Assembly (NCBI RefSeq): GCF_028747205.1
Contig: NZ_CP112880.1
Location: forward strand, 2,852,001-2,916,000
Direction of reading: 5' to 3'
From: Streptomyces sp. CA-278952
GTDB taxonomy: Bacteria > Actinomycetota > Actinomycetes > Streptomycetales > Streptomycetaceae
Length of the DNA: 64,000 nucleotides
A model generated the notes under the pieces. It ran no database searches, had not been told where the DNA came from, and saw nothing but the letters and a program-made list of their open reading frames with translations. Shown one piece after another: positions 1 through 8,702 of the stretch. Each line of letters opens with the position of its first letter. The first letter of the stretch is position 1. The translations under genes were made by a program, and so were the position numbers.

Positions 1-2
1 TC

Positions 3-458
3 ATCGGCTCGATTTTCCTGGTCTACCTGGTCGGTACGGTCTCCTCCGCCGCCGCCGGACGCCTGGTGGCCCGCCTCGGCCGCCGGGGCGCGCTCTATCT
101 GGCGGTCTCCACCACGGCCGCCGGGCTGCTGCTCTCGGTGGCCGACCGGCTGGCCGCCGTACTCCTGGGCCTGGTGCTGATCACGGCCGGCTTCTTCGCC
201 GGGCACGCGGTCGCCTCGTCGTCGGTGAGCCGCACCGCGACGACGGGCCGGGCACAGGCCTCGGCGCTCTACCAGTCGGCGTACTACCTGGGCTCCAGCG
301 TGGGCGGCACGCTGGGCGCGGTCGCCTTCCACGCCGGGGGCTGGACGGCGACGGTGGCGCTCGGGCTGCTCGCGGTCCTCGGGGTCGTCTCGATCACCCT
401 GTACGGCACCCGGGTGGCGCGTGCGGAGCGGCGGGCGCTCCTCCCCGCCACGCGCTGA
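3..458 (+). CDS. MFS transporter, C-terminal part (5' end outside window)
   Basis: The frame is open from the first bases and ends at TGA 456-458, giving about 151 residues. They form four or five hydrophobic helices separated by short basic loops (GRLVARLGRRGA, YGTRVARAERR), as in the last third of a 12-helix major facilitator. The loop carrying GRLVARLGRRGA and the final helices with small residues (YLGSSVGGTLGA) fit drug or metabolite exporters of the YnfM/AraJ type. The substrate cannot be read from this fragment. The start codon and the N-terminal half lie upstream of the window, so family membership is firm but the subfamily is not. Confidence 0.8.
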   Translation: MGSIFLVYLVGTVSSAAAGRLVARLGRRGALYLAVSTTAAGLLLSVADRLAAVLLGLVLITAGFFAGHAVASSSVSRTATTGRAQASALYQSAYYLGSSVGGTLGAVAFHAGGWTATVALGLLAVLGVVSITLYGTRVARAERRALLPATR

Positions 459-557
459 AGCACAACCGAGACATGCCGGCGCGCAACCACCGCACCCCTT
501 CGCACGTCTACCAGGCGTAACCAACAAAGCACTGTGGGCGAAGGGGAGTTGGCGCGC

Positions 558-1274
558 ATGGGAGTCACGGCGAAGATATCCGGAAGACCTCTGCGACGAG
601 GGGTGGCCCTGTCCGTCGCCGGACTGGTGGCCGCTCCGGCCCTGGTCCTGGGCACCGGCACCGCCGCCCACGCGGCGTCCTGCACCAAGTCGGTGGGACC
701 GCACCAGAAGCAGGTCGAGAAGTTCCTGAAGCGGCCCGTGGACGGCAAGCAGTCGACGGCCGACTGCAAGGCGACCCAGAAGTTCCAGAAGAAGCACGGG
801 ATCACCCCCACCATCGGCTACGCCGGTCCGCTGACCTGGCGCACGATGAACACGATGCTCGCCCAGAAGGCGGCCGGGAAAAACCCCAACAAGGCCAAGA
901 AGTGCCCCACCAACAAGGGGCGCATCGCCTGCGTCGACCTGACGCGGCAGCTGAGCTGGATCCAGGACGGCAAGAAGCTGACGTACGGACCGGTGCCGGT
1001 GCGGACCGGCCGGAACGGCGTCGAGACCCGGACCGGGTCCAAGAAGATCTACTGGCGCAACATCAAGCACTGGTCGACGATCTACAAGGTCTGGATGCCG
1101 CACTCCCAGTTCTTCGACGGCGGCCAGGCGTTCCACTCGGTCACCAAGTCCATGTACAACCCGCCGGGCTCCGGCGGCTGTGTCAACATGCGCCCCGCCG
1201 ACGCGAAGGCATACTGGAAACTGCTGAAGAACGGCGACGACGTGTACGTGTACGGGCGCAAGCCCGGGACCTGA
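558..1274 (+). CDS. Secreted L,D-transpeptidase (YkuD) with N-terminal peptidoglycan-binding-like region
   Basis: This 238-residue exported enzyme probably makes 3-3 cross-links in peptidoglycan. ATG 558 is preferred over an upstream in-frame GTG at 534 because AAGGGGAG (541-548) sits 9 nt before it. Residues 1-43 are a Sec signal peptide (basic start, hydrophobic core, cleavage near HAAS). A short peptidoglycan-binding-like repeat follows (about 45-105, KFQKKHGI...GPLTWRTM). The YkuD domain occupies about 125-235 and contains the motif GSGGCVNM with catalytic Cys208 and an upstream His in FHSVTKS. It is transcribed alone. A second enzyme of this class, a lipoprotein, lies at 41691. Confidence 0.9.
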   Translation: MGVTAKISGRPLRRGVALSVAGLVAAPALVLGTGTAAHAASCTKSVGPHQKQVEKFLKRPVDGKQSTADCKATQKFQKKHGITPTIGYAGPLTWRTMNTMLAQKAAGKNPNKAKKCPTNKGRIACVDLTRQLSWIQDGKKLTYGPVPVRTGRNGVETRTGSKKIYWRNIKHWSTIYKVWMPHSQFFDGGQAFHSVTKSMYNPPGSGGCVNMRPADAKAYWKLLKNGDDVYVYGRKPGT

Positions 1275-1442
1275 GCGACGCGCTGGGAGCACTTCCCGAG
1301 GGGTGCCGGACCCCGTGGCCGTGGCCATGGCGTGCGGTACCCCTTGTCCTCTTTCCGCCCCGGCTGTCAGTGGCCTGCGGTAGCTTCCGACGTACCGGGT
1401 GACGGATGCCACAGCGCGGCTGCGCGCGACAGGGGTGGAGCG

Positions 1443-2471
1443 ATGAGCGATCTGACCACGACGACGGCCACGGGAGCGGCGGCGGGTGCCGGGGGCGCCG
1501 ACGCCGCCGGGATCGACAGCCGCCTGGAGGGCCACCGGATCGAGCTGACGGGGTACTGCTACCGGATGCTCGGATCCGCCTTCGAGGCCGAGGACGCGGT
1601 GCAGGACACCCTGGTCCGGGCCTGGCGCAACTTCGACAAGTTCGAGGGCCGCTCCTCGCTGCGCTCCTGGCTCTACCGGATCGCCACCAACGTCTGCCTG
1701 GACATGCTGAACGCGGGCAACAAGCGGGCCCGCCCGGTCGACCTGACGGGCCCCACACCGCTCGCCCAGGCCGCGCTGAGCCCCCGCCCGGAGAACGTGT
1801 GGCTGGAGCCGATGCCCGACGGCCGGATCCTGCCCTCGGTCCAGGACCCGGCGGAGGCGGCCGTGGCGCGCGAGTCGGTGCGCCTGGCGTTCGTCGCCGC
1901 CCTCCAGCACCTGCCGCCCAAGCAGCGGGCCGTGCTGATCCTGCGCGAGGTCCTCGCCTGGAAGGCCGCGGAGGTGGCCGAGCTGCTGGAGACCTCCGTC
2001 GCCTCGGTCAACAGCGCCCTGCAGCGGGCCCGCGCCACGCTGACCGAGACGGAGGGCCGGGCGGGCGATGTGGCGGACCCCCTCGACGAGGAGCAGCAGA
2101 AGCTCCTGGAGCGCTATGTGAAGGCGTTCGAGGGATATGACATGACCGCCCTGACCGCGCTGCTCCACGAGGACGCGGTGATGACGATGCCGCCGTTCGA
2201 CCTGTGGCTCCGGGGCACCGGGGACATCACGGGCTTCATGACCTCCATCGGCGCGGCGTGCGCGGGCTCCAAGCTGGTGCCCGTCCTGGCGAACGGCTCC
2301 CCCGGCTTCGCGCACTACAAGCCCGCCGAGGACGGCGACGGGTTCGTGCCGTGGGCGGTCCAGGTCATCGACATCCAGGACGGGGCGATCACCGGGATGC
2401 ACTGCTTCCTGGACGTCCCGCGCTGGTTCCCGCTGTTCGGCCTGGCCGACCGGCTTCCGGCCGACGCGTAG
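1443..2471 (+). CDS. ECF-type sigma-70 factor, SigG-like, with C-terminal SnoaL-like domain
   Basis: A 342-residue sigma factor. ATG 1443 follows GGGTGGAG (1433-1440). Sigma region 2 spans about residues 25-95 (YCYRMLGSAFEAEDAVQDT, then RSSLRSWLYRIATNVCLDML), and region 4 about 145-195 (LQHLPPKQRAVLILREVLAW, then a helix-turn-helix ending in SVNSALQRARATL). Residues 205-335 form a SnoaL/NTF2-like domain, the layout of the mycobacterial SigG and ECF41/ECF56-like groups, where the tail tunes sigma activity in place of an anti-sigma factor. No anti-sigma gene lies next to it; the nearest regulator is the STAS protein facing it at 2581. The stimulus is unknown. Confidence 0.9.
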   Translation: MSDLTTTTATGAAAGAGGADAAGIDSRLEGHRIELTGYCYRMLGSAFEAEDAVQDTLVRAWRNFDKFEGRSSLRSWLYRIATNVCLDMLNAGNKRARPVDLTGPTPLAQAALSPRPENVWLEPMPDGRILPSVQDPAEAAVARESVRLAFVAALQHLPPKQRAVLILREVLAWKAAEVAELLETSVASVNSALQRARATLTETEGRAGDVADPLDEEQQKLLERYVKAFEGYDMTALTALLHEDAVMTMPPFDLWLRGTGDITGFMTSIGAACAGSKLVPVLANGSPGFAHYKPAEDGDGFVPWAVQVIDIQDGAITGMHCFLDVPRWFPLFGLADRLPADA

Positions 2472-2481
2472 GAGTCAGCGG

Positions 2482-2526
2482 CCGGGCCCGGCACCCCGCG
2501 GCACAGCAACGGGGCGCCGGGCCCGG
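2482..2526. terminator. Hairpin between convergent genes
   Basis: Arms 2482-2498 and 2510-2526 pair over 17 positions with one mismatch around an 11-nt loop. It lies just after the sigma-factor stop and before the end of the oppositely oriented STAS gene. There is no T run, which is common for Streptomyces terminators. Confidence 0.5.
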
Positions 2527-2580
2527 CATTCTGTACGCGCCCGGCGACCGTACGGGCCCGGCGTCGGCGCCCGCCCGGCG

Positions 2581-2955
2581 TCAGCGCGGGTCCGGCACCC
2601 ACTCCTCCGGCCCCTCCTCCAGGGTCACCACGTCGGCCAGCCCCACCAGGTCCAGCAGTGACCGGAGTTCGGGGGGCACGCGGCGCAGCCGCAGCGTGCG
2701 TCCGGACCGGCGGGCGACCAGCGCGAGCCGGGCCACCGCCTCGACCAGGGTCAGATCGGGCCGGACCACCCCGCCCACATCGCAGTCCGCCGCCCCGCCC
2801 GGGGCGAGGGCAGCGCCGCGCGGGTCGGCGAGAGCGCGCTCCAGCTCGACGCAGAGTTCGGGTACGTCGGCGCGGCTGACCTGGCCGGTCACGGTCAGGG
2901 CGATCGGATTCTCGGTATCCACACCAGGCAGACCGGACCGGCGGGCGAAATTCAT
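2581..2955 (-). CDS. STAS-domain protein (anti-anti-sigma-like)
   Basis: A 124-residue protein. The ATG at 2955 is supported by a GGAGGGGG ribosome site directly upstream on the minus strand; the open frame continues further 5' but without a start signal. The fold is that of STAS proteins such as SpoIIAA: a beta strand with IALTVTGQV, a central ADCDVGGVVRPDLTLVEAVARL stretch, and a C-terminal helix (LRSLLDLVGLADVVTLEEG). The usual phosphorylatable Ser in a D-x-S-x-x motif is not obvious; the position reads VVRPDLT, so Thr may serve or the switch may be lost. Partner kinase and anti-sigma factor are not in the window. The 5' leader can form two competing hairpins. Confidence 0.8.
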   Translation of the reverse strand: MNFARRSGLPGVDTENPIALTVTGQVSRADVPELCVELERALADPRGAALAPGGAADCDVGGVVRPDLTLVEAVARLALVARRSGRTLRLRRVPPELRSLLDLVGLADVVTLEEGPEEWVPDPR

Positions 2956-2956
2956 C

Positions 2957-3008
2957 GGCCCCCTCCGTACGGCCCCTCCGTGCGACCCCGCCACGGAGGG
3001 GCCGTTTT
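2957..3008. promoter_or_regulatory. Competing-hairpin leader upstream of the STAS gene
   Basis: Read on the minus strand, segment 3003-2992 (GGCCCCTCCGTG) can pair perfectly over 12 bp with 2982-2971, or almost as well (one bulge) with 2969-2957, which contains the ribosome site of the STAS gene. One fold frees the ribosome site and the other buries it. Read on the plus strand, the 2971-2982/2992-3003 hairpin is followed by GTTTT, so it may instead act as a terminator of plus-strand transcripts. Confidence 0.5.
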
Positions 3009-3157
3009 GCGACAACTGTGAGCTCCTGGCGCCTCGTGCGTAAACCAACTCCCCCGGCATTACCTCTAGTTCGGTGAGCCGACGGGCCGCAGCCGTCGTT
3101 CCTGCGTCGCTGCGGACCGGCGGGACCGAGAAACCATCGAGTTCTCCAGGGGGAGAG

Positions 3158-6100
3158 TTGCGCAGACACGTGAGAACCGCGTGCATACCGGCGGTCGCCA
3201 CTGCCGTGGCCGTGGCACTGGCGGCGGGCATGACCTCGTCCGCCGTCGCCCAGCCGGATCCGAGGGCGTCGTCCGACGCCCGGGCCCAGGATCGTTCCGA
3301 GGAGAGGGAGCTGCGCCGGCTGACCCTCGTCACGGGTGACCGGGTCACCGTCGACGCCCAGGGCAAGCCGGTCGCCTTCCGGCCCGCGAAGGGCCGGGAG
3401 CACATCCCGGTACAGCGGATGAGCAACAAGGGGCACACACTCGTCGTCCCGGCCGACGCCCATCGGCTGATCGTCTCCGGCAAGCTCGACCGGCGGCTGT
3501 TCGACGTCACCGAGCTGAGCCGCCCGGAGAATCTCCGGGCCCAGCGCGACGGTCTGAAGCTGATCGTCGGCTACCGGGGCAAGCAGGCCGCCGCCGCGAA
3601 GGCGCAGGTCCGCGACGCGGGCTCCACCGAGGTGGGCCGGAGCCTGACGTCGCTGAACGCCGAGTCGGTGACCACACCGACCGCCGACGCGCCGGCGATC
3701 TGGCAGGCGCTCACCGACCGGCGGGCGGGCGGTGAGCGGGTCACCACCGCGGCCGGCATCGACCGGGTCTGGCTGGACGGGGTGCGCCGGGCGAGCCTGG
3801 ACAAGAGCGTCCCGCAGATCGGCGCCCCGGCGGCGTGGAAGGCCGGGTTCACCGGCAAGGGCGTCAAGATCGCGGTCCTGGACACCGGGACGGACGCCAC
3901 CCACCCCGACCTCAAGGGCCAGATCCTCGCGGAGAAGAACTTCAGCGCCGCCAAGGACACCAAGGACCGGGTCGGCCACGGCACGCACGTCGCCTCGATC
4001 GCGGCGGGCACCGGCGCCAGGTCGGGCGGCAAGTTCAAGGGCGTGGCCCCGGACGCCAAGCTGCTCGCGGGCAAGGTGCTCGACGACGACGGCTACGGCG
4101 AGGACTCCGGCATCCTGGCCGGAATGGAATGGGCGGTCGCCCAGGGCGCCGACATCGTCAACCTGAGCCTCGGCGGGACCGACACTCCGGAGGTGGACCC
4201 GCTGGAGGCCGCGGTCGACAAGCTGTCGGCCGAGAAGGGCGTCCTGTTCGCCATCGCCGCGGGCAACGAGGGCGACGGCGCGGGCACGGTGGGCTCACCG
4301 GGCAGTGCGGACGCCGCGCTGACCGTGGGCGCGGTCGACGACCAGGACAGGCTGGCGGGCTTCTCCAGCCGCGGCCCGCGGGTCGGGGACGGGGCGGTCA
4401 AGCCCGACGTGACGGCCCCCGGCGTGGACACCACGGCGGCCATCCCGTCCGGCTCGCAGATCGCGAAGGAGGTGGGCGAGAACCCCGCCGGCTACGCGAC
4501 GATCTCGGGTACGTCGATGGCCACCCCGCACGTCGCGGGCGCGGCCGCCCTGCTCAAGCAGCAGCACCCCGACTGGGCGTACACCGAGCTGAAGGGCGCG
4601 CTGACCGCGTCCACGAAGCCCGGCGCGTACAACCCGTTCCAGCAGGGTTCCGGCCGGATCGCGGTGGACCGGGCGATCGCCCAGACCGTGGTCGCCGACC
4701 CGGTCTCGGTGAGCTTCGGGGTGCAGCAGTGGCCGCACACCGACGACGAGCCGGCCACCGAGAAGGTCACGTACCGCAACCTCGGTACGGGCGAGGTCAC
4801 CCTCGATCTGAAGGTGACGGGCACCGGACCGGGCGGCAAGCCCGCTCCGGCCGGCTTCTTCACGCTCGGCGCGGACCGGGTCACCGTCCCGGCGGGCGGC
4901 ACGGCGGAGGTGACGCTGACCGCCGACACCCGGCTCGGCTCCACGGCCGACGGCACGTACTCCGCGTACCTGGTGGCCACCGGCGGCGGGCAGACCGTGC
5001 GCACGGCCGCCGCGGTCGAGCGTGAGGTGGAGAGCTACGACGTCACGGTCAAGCACCTCGGGCGGGACGGCCGTCCGGCCGTCTACGCGGACAGCACGCT
5101 CTTCCGCTTCGGTGCGGAGTCCGGCAACCCGTTCCTGAGCCCGCAGGTCGTCGACGGCACGGCGAAGATCCGGGTGCCCAAGGGCACGTACGTGGTCAAC
5201 TCCACGGTCTACAACGACCCGGACGACGTCACCAAGGGCGCCGACTGGATCGCGCAGCCCAAGATCGCGGTCACCAAGAACACCTCGCTGACGTTCGACG
5301 CCCGCAAGGCGAAGCCGGTGAACGTCACGGTTCCGGACGCGAAGGCGAAGGCTCAGCTGTTCTCCCCGGACTACCGGGTGGAGGAGGGAGACGACGCGGT
5401 CTCCTTCGGCTGGCTGATGGAGTCGCCGGCCGGAATCCGTACGCTCCACGCCGGCCCGAAGGTCACCGACGGCTCCCTCGCCCAGCACTGGACGGGCACG
5501 TGGAGCAGGGGCACGTCGACCGAGTACGACATCGCGGTCGGCGGCACGGTCAAGCAGCTCGCCACCGGCTTGAACCGGAAGTTCACCACGGCGCAGCTGG
5601 CCAAGGTGAAGATCGCGATGGGCTCGGCCGCGCCGAAGAAGAAGGGTTCGATCACCGCCTTCCCCCTCCTGCCCACGCAGGGCGGCACCTGGGCGACCTC
5701 GATCGATCAGAAGCTGCCCGGCACCCGCACGCTGTACGTCTCCACCGGGGACAAGGTGGTCTGGAGCTTCGACTTCGACCAGCAGGGCCCCCTCGACGCG
5801 GACGGCTGGCCGACGTACGAGGCCAACTACCAGGTCGGCAGGGAGGCGACGTACAAGGCGGGCAAGACGTACACGAAGTCCGTGAACACGGCGGTGTTCG
5901 GCCCACTGGTGGACAAGAACTACGGCATCGTCCGTGAGGGCAACGAGATCGTCGGCTTCCTCCCGTTGCTGGCCGACTGCCGGGGCAACGCGGGCGGGAT
6001 GCTGTTCACGTCGGCCGAGACCGTCCTGTACCGCAACGGCAAGAAGCTCGGCCAGAACGGCGACCCCTTGGTCAGCGGCGAGCCCTTCCGGGTCCCGGCG

Positions 6101-6520
6101 GGCGCGGCCGACTACAAGCTGACGACCACGGTCCAGCACAGCGCGAAGGTCAACCCGCTCTCCACCCGGGTGGACGCGGCCTGGACGTTCCGCTCGAAGA
6201 AGACCGCGTTCACCATGCTGCCCGTCTCCACCGTCCGGTTCACCCCGGCCGTGGGCGCCGACGGCCGGGTCAAGGCGGGCAAGACCGTCTCGGTGCCGGT
6301 GAAGGTGCACGGCGCGGCCGCGGGCAAGAACCTGAAGTCGCTGAAGACGTACGTCAGTTACAACGGCGGCAAGACGTGGAAGAAGGTCACCGCCAAGAAG
6401 GGCAAGATCACCGTCAAGAACCCGGCCAAGGGCAAGGCGATCTCCTTCTCCGCCAAGGTCACCGACAAGAAGGGCAACACCTCGTCGGTGAAGATCTACA
6501 GCGCGTACTTCGGCAAGTGA
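3158..6520 (+). CDS. Large secreted S8 family serine protease (subtilase)
   Basis: About 1,120 residues. A signal peptide (residues 1-33, ending near SAVAQ) is followed by a propeptide-like part (60-200). The subtilase domain has Asp242 (AVLDTGTD), His274 (GHGTH), oxyanion Asn370 (AAGNEG) and Ser453 (SGTSMATPHVAG), so the triad is complete. About 600 C-terminal residues are beta-rich repeats ending in a Lys/Gly-rich tail, as in other long Streptomyces S8 proteases. The start is uncertain: AGGGGGAGAG (3148-3157) precedes both TTG 3158 (very close) and GTG 3170 (13-15 nt away), and an earlier GTG 3074 has no ribosome site. It is a single gene, probably an extracellular scavenging protease. Confidence 0.93.
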   Translation: MRRHVRTACIPAVATAVAVALAAGMTSSAVAQPDPRASSDARAQDRSEERELRRLTLVTGDRVTVDAQGKPVAFRPAKGREHIPVQRMSNKGHTLVVPADAHRLIVSGKLDRRLFDVTELSRPENLRAQRDGLKLIVGYRGKQAAAAKAQVRDAGSTEVGRSLTSLNAESVTTPTADAPAIWQALTDRRAGGERVTTAAGIDRVWLDGVRRASLDKSVPQIGAPAAWKAGFTGKGVKIAVLDTGTDATHPDLKGQILAEKNFSAAKDTKDRVGHGTHVASIAAGTGARSGGKFKGVAPDAKLLAGKVLDDDGYGEDSGILAGMEWAVAQGADIVNLSLGGTDTPEVDPLEAAVDKLSAEKGVLFAIAAGNEGDGAGTVGSPGSADAALTVGAVDDQDRLAGFSSRGPRVGDGAVKPDVTAPGVDTTAAIPSGSQIAKEVGENPAGYATISGTSMATPHVAGAAALLKQQHPDWAYTELKGALTASTKPGAYNPFQQGSGRIAVDRAIAQTVVADPVSVSFGVQQWPHTDDEPATEKVTYRNLGTGEVTLDLKVTGTGPGGKPAPAGFFTLGADRVTVPAGGTAEVTLTADTRLGSTADGTYSAYLVATGGGQTVRTAAAVEREVESYDVTVKHLGRDGRPAVYADSTLFRFGAESGNPFLSPQVVDGTAKIRVPKGTYVVNSTVYNDPDDVTKGADWIAQPKIAVTKNTSLTFDARKAKPVNVTVPDAKAKAQLFSPDYRVEEGDDAVSFGWLMESPAGIRTLHAGPKVTDGSLAQHWTGTWSRGTSTEYDIAVGGTVKQLATGLNRKFTTAQLAKVKIAMGSAAPKKKGSITAFPLLPTQGGTWATSIDQKLPGTRTLYVSTGDKVVWSFDFDQQGPLDADGWPTYEANYQVGREATYKAGKTYTKSVNTAVFGPLVDKNYGIVREGNEIVGFLPLLADCRGNAGGMLFTSAETVLYRNGKKLGQNGDPLVSGEPFRVPAGAADYKLTTTVQHSAKVNPLSTRVDAAWTFRSKKTAFTMLPVSTVRFTPAVGADGRVKAGKTVSVPVKVHGAAAGKNLKSLKTYVSYNGGKTWKKVTAKKGKITVKNPAKGKAISFSAKVTDKKGNTSSVKIYSAYFGK

Positions 6521-6555
6521 CCCGATACGTCCGGTAGTTCACGCTCGCATGACGG

Positions 6556-6592
6556 CGGCCCGCCGCACGGATCCTCTCCGTGCGGCGGGCCG
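6556..6592. terminator. Bidirectional terminator hairpin
   Basis: Arms 6556-6571 and 6577-6592 form a perfect 16-bp GC-rich stem with a 5-nt loop. It lies exactly between the ends of two convergent genes, the S8 protease and the Uma2 protein. Confidence 0.8.
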
Positions 6593-6600
6593 TCCGCGTG

Positions 6601-7191
6601 TCAGCTGACCGGGAAGACGCCGGTGTCGATGACCAGCCCGAACGGCTCGGGAAGGGTCAGCTTCCGCCCGTACTCGACCGTTTCCAGGACCCGGTACGTA
6701 CCGCCCTCCGGCTCCCCGTACAGCGTCGCGGTCGGGCGGCCGGAGTGCCAGGGGTCGAGGAGCAGGAACAGCTCCACTCCGGCCTTGGCGTAGCCGTTCA
6801 CCTTGCTGACGCGGTCGTGGTTGGCGTTGGAGCGGGAAGTGATCTCGGCGACGAGCAGGGCCTCCTCGGCGGGGACGGTGTTGCCCGGCCCGGAGGCCAC
6901 AGCCCGGGGTACGACCACGAGGTCGGGAATGTAGATGCCGCCCCGCCCCGGCAACGAGAGGCCGAGGGTCTGGTAAATCTCCCAGTCCTCCGGGATGACG
7001 GTGTAGAGCCTGCGCTGGAGCAGGGCAGCAGTGGTGTTGTGGTCCCCGGGCGGCGGCGGCGACACGGTGACGATCTCCTCGATGATCTCCACCTTGCAGC
7101 CCTCGGGTGCGTCCGTCTCCTCCCAGATCCGGACGATGTCGTCCCAGTCCTGGCCGTGGCCCGGCACGGGTTCGCCGGTGAGTGCGCTCAT
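6601..7191 (-). CDS. Uma2 family (DUF820) PD-(D/E)XK-like protein
   Basis: A 196-residue protein. ATG 7191 is chosen because GGAGGAGA lies about 6 nt upstream; in-frame starts further up lack such a site. It shows the Uma2/DUF820 layout: EIIEEIVTVSPPPPGDHNTTAALLQRRL, then YIPDLVVVPR (conserved PD) and ALLVAEITSRSNANHDRVSK (conserved E-x-S/T-x-S...D...K), matching the restriction-endonuclease-like active site D-ExT-K. The family is abundant in Streptomyces and cyanobacteria, and its cellular role is not established. It stands alone downstream of deoA on the same strand with a 113-nt gap, so it may share read-through from that operon. Confidence 0.85.
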   Translation of the reverse strand: MSALTGEPVPGHGQDWDDIVRIWEETDAPEGCKVEIIEEIVTVSPPPPGDHNTTAALLQRRLYTVIPEDWEIYQTLGLSLPGRGGIYIPDLVVVPRAVASGPGNTVPAEEALLVAEITSRSNANHDRVSKVNGYAKAGVELFLLLDPWHSGRPTATLYGEPEGGTYRVLETVEYGRKLTLPEPFGLVIDTGVFPVS

Positions 7192-7304
7192 GGCGGTCTC
7201 CTCCATCGGTACGTCACCTGCGGCCTCGCGTCCGACGTCCAGCATGCCGAACGGGACCGGTGGCAGTCCACCGATCCCGTTCACCCATATGGGGAATCCG
7301 CAGG

Positions 7305-8582
7305 TCAGGCGATACGTTCCCGCACCACCGGCAGCGGTGCGAACGACGTGCCGGCCGGGGCGATGTCGTACGCCTCGGGCAGCGCCTTCAGCGCGTAGTC
7401 GAACTTCTCCGGGGTGTCCGTGTGCAGCGTCATCAGGGGCTGGCCCTCGGTGACGGTGTCGCCGGGCTTGGCGTGCAGCTCGACGCCCGCGCCCGCCTGC
7501 ACCGGGTCCTCCTTGCGCGCGCGGCCCGCGCCGAGGCGCCAGGCGGCGACGCCGACGTCGTAGGCGTCCAGGCGGGTCAGGACGCCGGAGGAGCGTGCGG
7601 TGACGATGTGCTGCTCGCGGGCGGTCGGGAGCGTGGCGTCCGGGTCGCCGCCCTGGGCGGAGATCATCCGGCGCCAGACGTCCATGGCGGAGCCGTCGGC
7701 GAGGGCCTTCTCCGGGTCGGCGTCCTTGAGTCCGGCGGCGTCCAGCATCTCGCGGGCGAGGGCGAGGGTCAGGTCGACGACGTCCCTAGGGCCGCCGCCG
7801 GCCAGCACCTCGACGGACTCGCGGACCTCCAGCGCGTTGCCCGCGGTGAGGCCGAGCGGGGTGGACATGTCGGTGAGCAGCGCGACCGTCCGCACCCCGC
7901 TGTCGGTGCCGAGCGCGACCATGGTGGAGGCCAGTTCGCGGGCGTCGTCAATGGTCTTCATGAAGGCGCCGGAGCCGACCTTGACGTCCAGGACGAGCGC
8001 TCCGGTGCCCTCGGCGATCTTCTTGGACATGATCGAGCTGGCGATCAGCGGGATCGCCTCGACGGTGCCGGTGACGTCGCGGAGCGCGTACAGCTTCTTG
8101 TCGGCGGGGGCGAGGCCGTCGCCGGCGGCGCAGATGACCGCGCCGGTGCCGTCGAGGACGCTGAGCATCTCCGCGCCTGTGAGGTGGGCCCGCCAGCCGG
8201 GGATGGACTCCAGCTTGTCCAGGGTGCCGCCGGTGTGGCCGAGGCCCCGGCCGCTGAGCTGCGGCACGGCCGCGCCGCAGGCGGCGACCAGCGGGGCGAG
8301 CGGCAGGGTGATCTTGTCGCCGACGCCGCCGGTGGAGTGCTTGTCGGTGGTCGGGCGGGAGAGCGCGTCGAAGTTCATCCGCTCGCCGGAGGCGATCATC
8401 GCGGCGGTCCAGCGGGCGATCTCCGTGCGGTTCATTCCGTTGAGCAGGATCGCCATGGCGAGGGCGGACATCTGCTCGTCGGCGACCTCGCCGCGGGTGT
8501 AGGCGTCGACGACCCAGTCGATCTGCTCGGGGGTCAGCTCGCCTCGGTCCCGCTTGGTGCGGATGACGGAGATGGCGTCCAT
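7305..8582 (-). CDS. deoA: Thymidine phosphorylase
   Basis: A 425-residue pyrimidine nucleoside phosphorylase that splits thymidine or deoxyuridine with phosphate to the base and deoxyribose-1-phosphate. ATG 8582 follows GGAAGG. The glycosyltransferase-3 fold is clear: N-terminal helical part (MDAISVIRTKRDRGELTPEQ), the phosphate-binding signature DKHSTGGVGDK (about 85-95), SGRGLGHTGGTLDKLES, and KKIAEGTGALVLDVKVGSGAFM. It lies 120 nt downstream of cdd. With cdd and the upstream importer it forms a complete take-up-and-degrade route for pyrimidine nucleosides. A 16-bp near-perfect palindrome sits 44 nt before the start and recurs elsewhere in this locus. Confidence 0.97.
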   Translation of the reverse strand: MDAISVIRTKRDRGELTPEQIDWVVDAYTRGEVADEQMSALAMAILLNGMNRTEIARWTAAMIASGERMNFDALSRPTTDKHSTGGVGDKITLPLAPLVAACGAAVPQLSGRGLGHTGGTLDKLESIPGWRAHLTGAEMLSVLDGTGAVICAAGDGLAPADKKLYALRDVTGTVEAIPLIASSIMSKKIAEGTGALVLDVKVGSGAFMKTIDDARELASTMVALGTDSGVRTVALLTDMSTPLGLTAGNALEVRESVEVLAGGGPRDVVDLTLALAREMLDAAGLKDADPEKALADGSAMDVWRRMISAQGGDPDATLPTAREQHIVTARSSGVLTRLDAYDVGVAAWRLGAGRARKEDPVQAGAGVELHAKPGDTVTEGQPLMTLHTDTPEKFDYALKALPEAYDIAPAGTSFAPLPVVRERIA

Positions 8583-8625
8583 GGGAATCCTTCCGGCCGG
8601 GTGCGTACGCAAGAGTCCCAACTGA

Positions 8626-8641
8626 CTCTACGCGCATAGAG
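8626..8641. promoter_or_regulatory. Palindromic operator candidate A (deoA)
   Basis: CTCTACGCGCATAGAG is a 16-bp inverted repeat with one mismatched pair. It resembles sequences at 13160-13173 and 14555-14568 upstream of the other transcription units of the nucleoside locus (shared core CTACGCGCGTAG), which suggests one local repressor. Confidence 0.55.
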
Positions 8642-8702
8642 GGAGAGGGGAGCGGTGGCCCTTCCGCCGAAGAGGAAGGGCCACCGCCAGAAAATACGGG
8701 GT

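Noticed and set aside
2956..3510. Extension of the STAS protein to a 309-residue frame
   Set aside because: The extra part is antisense to the start of the S8 protease gene and the ATG at 2955 has a strong ribosome site.
4295..6310. A 671-residue minus-strand frame inside the S8 protease gene
   Set aside because: Composition (Arg/Val/Gly/Leu) and lack of motifs are typical of antisense frames in GC-rich DNA.
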